From Eubacteriales bacterium (GTDB taxonomy: Bacteria; Bacillota; Clostridia; Oscillospirales; CAG-382): a stretch of 8,432 nucleotides of DNA. The notes beneath the pieces were generated by a model. It did not search any database. It was not told where the DNA came from and worked only from the letters and a program-made list of their open reading frames with translations. Each line of letters opens with the position of its first letter. The first letter of the stretch is position 1. The DNA lies in contig JAQVQF010000096.1 of NCBI GenBank assembly GCA_028701715.1, forward strand, positions 1-8,432, read 5' to 3'. The translations under genes and the position numbers were made by a program. Below are positions 5,056 through 8,432 of the stretch, in pieces.

Positions 5056-7070
5056 TGAACGAAATTAATAAAAAAGCAAAAAAAACAATTAATATATCCG
5101 TCATACGCGGAAAAATTAAATCATTTAAGAATTGGTGCGACAAACATCCCGTTACATTTGTTGCCTGTCTTTCGTTGCTTATGGCATTGACAGTAGAGTC
5201 GCTTACCCGCCGTTCGTTGCTTGACGGTCTGGTTTTTATGATTTCAAGCCCGATATTTTTTCTCGCGAACGCTTTTATTTTATTTTTCTTGTATTCATTG
5301 TCATTGCTGCTGAAGAAAAGGTATTCTTTGATATTGCTGTTTACGATGATCTGGCTCGGACTCGCCGTGGCAAACTACATAACCACAGCGTACCGAATCA
5401 CCCCTATTTCCTTGAACGATATTCTTATTTTACCTTCCGTGATATCAATAATAAATATTTATCTTTCATTAATTGAACTGATACTCATCGGCGCGGCAAT
5501 TGCAACTGCGATAGCGGCGGTTGTTATTGTGATTGTCAGGCAGAAAAAACGCGAGGTGGCATTTTTTAAAACCGGATTAATATCGGCAATTTCCGCCGTT
5601 CTCACTGCGGTTTTACTCATCACTTCAATGAATTCAAGCGCTGTTGCTAAGGATTACTCGTTTATAGGCAACGGTTATGATAAATACGGCTTCGTATTTT
5701 CCTTCTGTCTTTCCACCATAGATCGGGGTATTAAAAAGCCCGACAATTATAGCGAGGATTACATGAAGACAATCATGAACGATATCAATGAAATAAAAAC
5801 CAAGACGGTAAAACCGGATGTCAATATAATATTTCTTCAGCTTGAATCGTTCTTCGATGTCAATCGGTTGAAGAACGTCACTTTTTCCGAAAATCCGCTG
5901 CCTAATTTTACACGATTAATGGAAAACTACCCCTATGCCTTTCTTTCGGTACCGGTGCTCGGCGCGGGAACCGCGAATACGGAATTCGAAGTACTTACTC
6001 AGATGAATATCAGGTTTTTCGGCATAGGTGAAACTCCTTATAAATCCATAATGCAGGATACCACATGCGAAACCATTAATTATGATTTAAAGGAGCTTGG
6101 TTATGTTTGTCATGCCATACATAACCATCAGGGAACGTTTTATGACAGGAATGTAGTGTATTCCGATCTCGGCTTCGATACGTTCACCTCTCTTGAATAT
6201 ATGCAAAATGTAGAGTGTAATCCTCTCGGCTGGGCAAAGGACTATGTTCTCACCGATGAGATAATAAAAGCCCTTGATTCCACCAAGGAGCTTGATTTTG
6301 TTTTTGCCATTTCGGTACAGGGACACGGCAAATATCCCGATACGGTCGTTGATGAAAACCAGCCTATAAAAGTAATCTCAGGAATGGAAGAAAGTCATGA
6401 GGCCTTTGAGTATTTTGTAAACCAGTTGCATGAAATGGATGATTTTATAGGTCAGCTTACAGACGCGCTGTCGCAGTATGACGAAAAAGCTATACTTGTG
6501 TTATACGGAGATCATTTCCCCAGCTTTCAGATAACCGAAGAGGATATGACAAGCGGCGACGTGTTTCAAACCGAATATCTGATTTGGTCGAATTACGGGC
6601 TGAAAACAAAAGCCAAGGATATTCAAACATATCAGCTATCATCTAAAATAATGTCCGTTCTCGGCTATAACAACGGATTCCTTACTAAATATCATCAGAA
6701 TAATTCGGAACGCGACGACTACCTTGACATGCTTTATTCCATACAGTATGATACTCTCTACGGCAATAAATATGTTTTTAACGGTGTAAATCCTTACGAA
6801 CCCACCGAGCTTCAAATGGGTACATATAAAATAAAAATATCCAAGGTTGAGGTTATCGGAGACGCGGCGTTCATAACGGGCAGCGGCTTTACCGAATGGA
6901 GCAGGGTAAGGGTAAACGATACGGAAATCGAAACGATTTTTATAAACGGCAATACGCTTCTTATACTTGCGGAAAATCTTTCTCCCGATTATTCGGTAAC
7001 GGTCGCCCAGATAACAAAAAACGAGACGATTCTGAGCGAAACGGAACCGTATAAGGGTTCAAGAGATTAA
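5055..7070 (+). CDS. ltaS: LTA synthase family protein (polyglycerol-phosphate transferase) with C-terminal TIG-like domain
   Basis: A 671-residue membrane enzyme of the LtaS/alkaline-phosphatase-like sulfatase superfamily. The family polymerises glycerol phosphate from phosphatidylglycerol outside the membrane. About five helices (roughly 32-50, 60-86, 90-112, 130-161, 172-192) precede an extracellular catalytic domain (about 255-560). By analogy with S. aureus LtaS, the metal ligands are E264 (in QLESFFD) and D486-H487 (in YGDHFP), the nucleophile is T306 (in GAGTANTEF), and R365 (TFYDRN) and H424 (QGHGKYP) fall in substrate positions. Residues about 594-655 form an extra strand-rich module with ITGSGFTEWSRVRVN, which looks like an IPT/TIG-type immunoglobulin fold. 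The frame is open back to a TTG at 4881, but those 58 residues are charged, unlike the family, and overlap the leader ORF, so 5055 was chosen. The polymer made (LTA or another glycerol-phosphate polymer) is not certain. Confidence 0.88.
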   Translation: MNEINKKAKKTINISVIRGKIKSFKNWCDKHPVTFVACLSLLMALTVESLTRRSLLDGLVFMISSPIFFLANAFILFFLYSLSLLLKKRYSLILLFTMIWLGLAVANYITTAYRITPISLNDILILPSVISIINIYLSLIELILIGAAIATAIAAVVIVIVRQKKREVAFFKTGLISAISAVLTAVLLITSMNSSAVAKDYSFIGNGYDKYGFVFSFCLSTIDRGIKKPDNYSEDYMKTIMNDINEIKTKTVKPDVNIIFLQLESFFDVNRLKNVTFSENPLPNFTRLMENYPYAFLSVPVLGAGTANTEFEVLTQMNIRFFGIGETPYKSIMQDTTCETINYDLKELGYVCHAIHNHQGTFYDRNVVYSDLGFDTFTSLEYMQNVECNPLGWAKDYVLTDEIIKALDSTKELDFVFAISVQGHGKYPDTVVDENQPIKVISGMEESHEAFEYFVNQLHEMDDFIGQLTDALSQYDEKAILVLYGDHFPSFQITEEDMTSGDVFQTEYLIWSNYGLKTKAKDIQTYQLSSKIMSVLGYNNGFLTKYHQNNSERDDYLDMLYSIQYDTLYGNKYVFNGVNPYEPTELQMGTYKIKISKVEVIGDAAFITGSGFTEWSRVRVNDTEIETIFINGNTLLILAENLSPDYSVTVAQITKNETILSETEPYKGSRD

Positions 7071-7285
7071 CGAAAAGCATATTTGTTTTATATAACCTAA
7101 AGAGAACTTCACCGATATTTAAAGAGCTTTTTCGGACACCCGAGATAAAGCGGGCAGCTCCAAAGGGCAGGCTTTCGGTTAAACGGTTTAGCAGCTTTTA
7201 TTACTGTTATGCCGTTTTTCTTCTTTTTGGTTTATTTATTACGGTGCTTCAGGTGTTCTTGGAAAAGACATTCCGTTTCTGTTGA
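7055..7285 (+). pseudogene. start-less coding-like frame, possible remnant of a small membrane protein
   Basis: A 76-codon frame overlaps the ltaS 3' end, runs through the spacer and ends at TGA 7283-7285. It has no ATG, and its only GTG or TTG codons lie in the last dozen or so. The translation is protein-like: a basic segment (IFKELFRTPEIKR) is followed by KGRLSVKRF and a hydrophobic stretch (FYYCYAVFLLFGLFITVL) that would make one membrane helix. It could be the degraded tail of a membrane protein, a gene entered by frameshifting from ltaS, or chance. I do not recognise a family. The rest of the spacer 7071-7321 shows no clear terminator or RNA gene. Confidence 0.3.
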
Positions 7286-7321
7286 TGCAACGGGAAAGGT
7301 AAAAATAATTTGCAATACCCC

Positions 7322-7352
7322 TTGACTCTCCACTTAACTGTAATGATATTCT
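7322..7352 (+). promoter_or_regulatory. promoter of the MerR-type gene, possibly with the 19-bp MerR spacer
   Basis: TTGACT (7322-7327, five of six matches to -35) is followed after 19 bases by TATTCT (7347-7352). MerR-family regulators act on promoters with such lengthened 19-20 bp spacers, and many control their own gene. An alternative -10, GATATT (7345-7350), gives a normal 17-base spacer. A clean dyad between the boxes is not visible, so autoregulation is an inference. Confidence 0.5.
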
Positions 7353-7415
7353 TATGTTGCGAGGGCGGAACAGACGTCGTTTAGCCCGACAAATTCAAAG
7401 AAAGGTTGTGATTTT

Positions 7416-8432
7416 ATGTACAAGATCGGTGAGCTTTCTAAGCTGTGCCGCCTGCCTGTTAAAACGCTGCGCTATTACGACAGCGTCGGTCTGCTCGTTC
7501 CGGACAAGATCGACCGCTTCACGGGCTACCGCTATTATTCTGCGGCACAGCTTGCCGATTGCAACCGCATCGTCGCGTTGAAAGAACTCGGCTTTTCGCT
7601 TGACGAGATACGCCGCCATCTATCTGCCGATTCTGCTGACGGCGTTGTATCACTGCTTGACGCAAAAGCGGAGGAGCTGAAAAGCCTGCTTTTCACGACG
7701 GAGTCACAAATCAAACGGCTTGAAGCCGTTATTCAAATCATTACAGAGGGAGAAAAGAAAATGTTTGATATTATCATCAGAAGCGCGGATAGCCTCCGCG
7801 TTGCGTATGCAAGACAGATATTCAAAACCAAAACAGACGCGTTTTGTAAAATTAAAGAGATGCGAAACGGTCTTCCGAAGCATATAACCGGAGCTCGATC
7901 GCTGATTATTAACTACGAAACAGAGTACCGCGAGAGCGATTTTGACCTCGCCGTCTGCGTGGAGCTTAACGCAAGGCTGCCGCACGGGTGCGTTTACGAG
8001 GACAGAACCGTAACGATTCCCGGCGAAGCAGCGTCGCTTGTCTGCCGTGAGGAAGATATTGATGCGGCGTACCGTTCGATGTCAAAGCAGCTTGACGAAC
8101 AGAACGCGCAGATTGTCGGCGCGTTTTACGAATTTTACCACGACGACGGAACGGTTGAGCTGAAAGTGCCTGTTTACTGCCCGTCCGCCGCGGATTCGCT
8201 GAAGGACGATAATTCCGAGCTGTCGTTTGTCAATGACGAGGAAGCGCTCGGCAAATGGAAGCTGCTCGACATCGTGCCGAGCGAGGAGCAGTTCCTTTAC
8301 GGGCACGAAAAATGTAAACACAGCGGTTGGCTCGATGAGCTGTATTTCCTCGAAAACGGCGAAAAATACTGGGCGCTCGGCGGCTGGACAAAGGGCTTTC
8401 TGATCACCGAGAGCAGGCACAGATTCAACAAC
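7416..8432 (+). CDS. MerR family transcriptional regulator with GyrI-like effector domain, 3' end outside window
   Basis: The frame is open to the last base, giving 339 residues with no stop, so the gene is partial. Residues 1-70 are a MerR winged helix-turn-helix: YKIGELSKL, TLRYYDSVGLLVP, FTGYRYYS and LKELGFSLDEI are all family hallmarks. Residues about 76-112 form the dimerisation coiled coil. Residues about 116-262 look like a GyrI-like/BmrR-type effector domain that senses small hydrophobic or cationic compounds, ending with VELKVPV. From about 278 a third domain follows, with WKLLDIV, WLDELYFLENG and GGWTKGFL, resembling a lipocalin-like module with a WTKG motif seen in Firmicutes regulators. 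GAAAGG lies about ten bases before the ATG. The regulated genes, often a multidrug transporter, may be downstream. GC content is visibly higher than in ltaS. Confidence 0.85.
   Translation, partial: MYKIGELSKLCRLPVKTLRYYDSVGLLVPDKIDRFTGYRYYSAAQLADCNRIVALKELGFSLDEIRRHLSADSADGVVSLLDAKAEELKSLLFTTESQIKRLEAVIQIITEGEKKMFDIIIRSADSLRVAYARQIFKTKTDAFCKIKEMRNGLPKHITGARSLIINYETEYRESDFDLAVCVELNARLPHGCVYEDRTVTIPGEAASLVCREEDIDAAYRSMSKQLDEQNAQIVGAFYEFYHDDGTVELKVPVYCPSAADSLKDDNSELSFVNDEEALGKWKLLDIVPSEEQFLYGHEKCKHSGWLDELYFLENGEKYWALGGWTKGFLITESRHRFNN

Noticed and set aside
7121..7133. AAAGAGCTTTTT after ltaS as a terminator
   Set aside because: The stem has only four AT-rich pairs with a two-base loop, which cannot form a stable intrinsic terminator.
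7784..7800. CGCGGA/TCCGCG hairpin inside the MerR gene
   Set aside because: It is a short six-base-pair stem in GC-rich coding DNA with no T-tract, probably incidental.
8082..8420. 112-codon minus-strand frame opposite the MerR gene
   Set aside because: It is a shadow frame; the plus-strand MerR reading has clear domains through the same region.

Overview
The window looks like chromosomal DNA from a low-to-mid-GC Gram-positive of the Clostridia, perhaps a gut Oscillospiraceae/Ruminococcaceae relative. This is an inference from a lipoteichoic-acid-synthase-type gene, a YcxB-like protein, a clostridial-style FeoB, sigma-A-type promoters and tightly packed genes. No tRNA, rRNA, CRISPR array, insertion sequence or phage gene was seen.

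Layout. (1) 5-535, minus: a complete RNA 2',3'-cyclic phosphodiesterase (ThpR/LigT family) with a clear promoter that fixes its start. (2) 657-2999, plus: four closely spaced genes, probably one operon. They encode a one-domain cupin, a P-loop NTPase of unknown role (ATGA overlap with the cupin), an ABC-type AAA ATPase, and a two-helix membrane protein with a YcxB-like tail. The last gene's ribosome-binding site includes the stop codon of the ATPase gene. (3) 2975-4750, minus: a compact, stand-alone FeoB ferrous iron transporter whose 3' end overlaps the YcxB-like gene by 25 bp, tail to tail. (4) 4751-5054: a divergent regulatory region with a strong plus-strand promoter, a structured leader of about 200 nt, and a 16-codon leader ORF whose stop overlaps the next start. 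(5) 5055-7070, plus: an LtaS-like polyglycerol-phosphate synthase with an extra C-terminal TIG-like domain. (6) 7071-7415: a spacer holding a coding-like frame with no usable start codon, then a promoter with MerR-like spacing. (7) 7416 to the window end, plus: a MerR-family regulator with a GyrI-like domain and a further C-terminal domain, cut by the window edge.

How they may work together: the four-gene cassette has the composition of an undescribed functional unit (small-molecule-binding cupin, two different NTPases, membrane protein), but nothing in the sequence states its substrate. FeoB and LtaS share a divergent intergenic region yet have separate roles, iron uptake and envelope polymer synthesis. 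The most unusual regulatory feature is the leader ORF before ltaS, which suggests translational coupling or attenuation. Base composition drops over ltaS (one sampled 60-base row about 35% GC) and rises over merR (one sampled row about 57%), so the right part is compositionally uneven.
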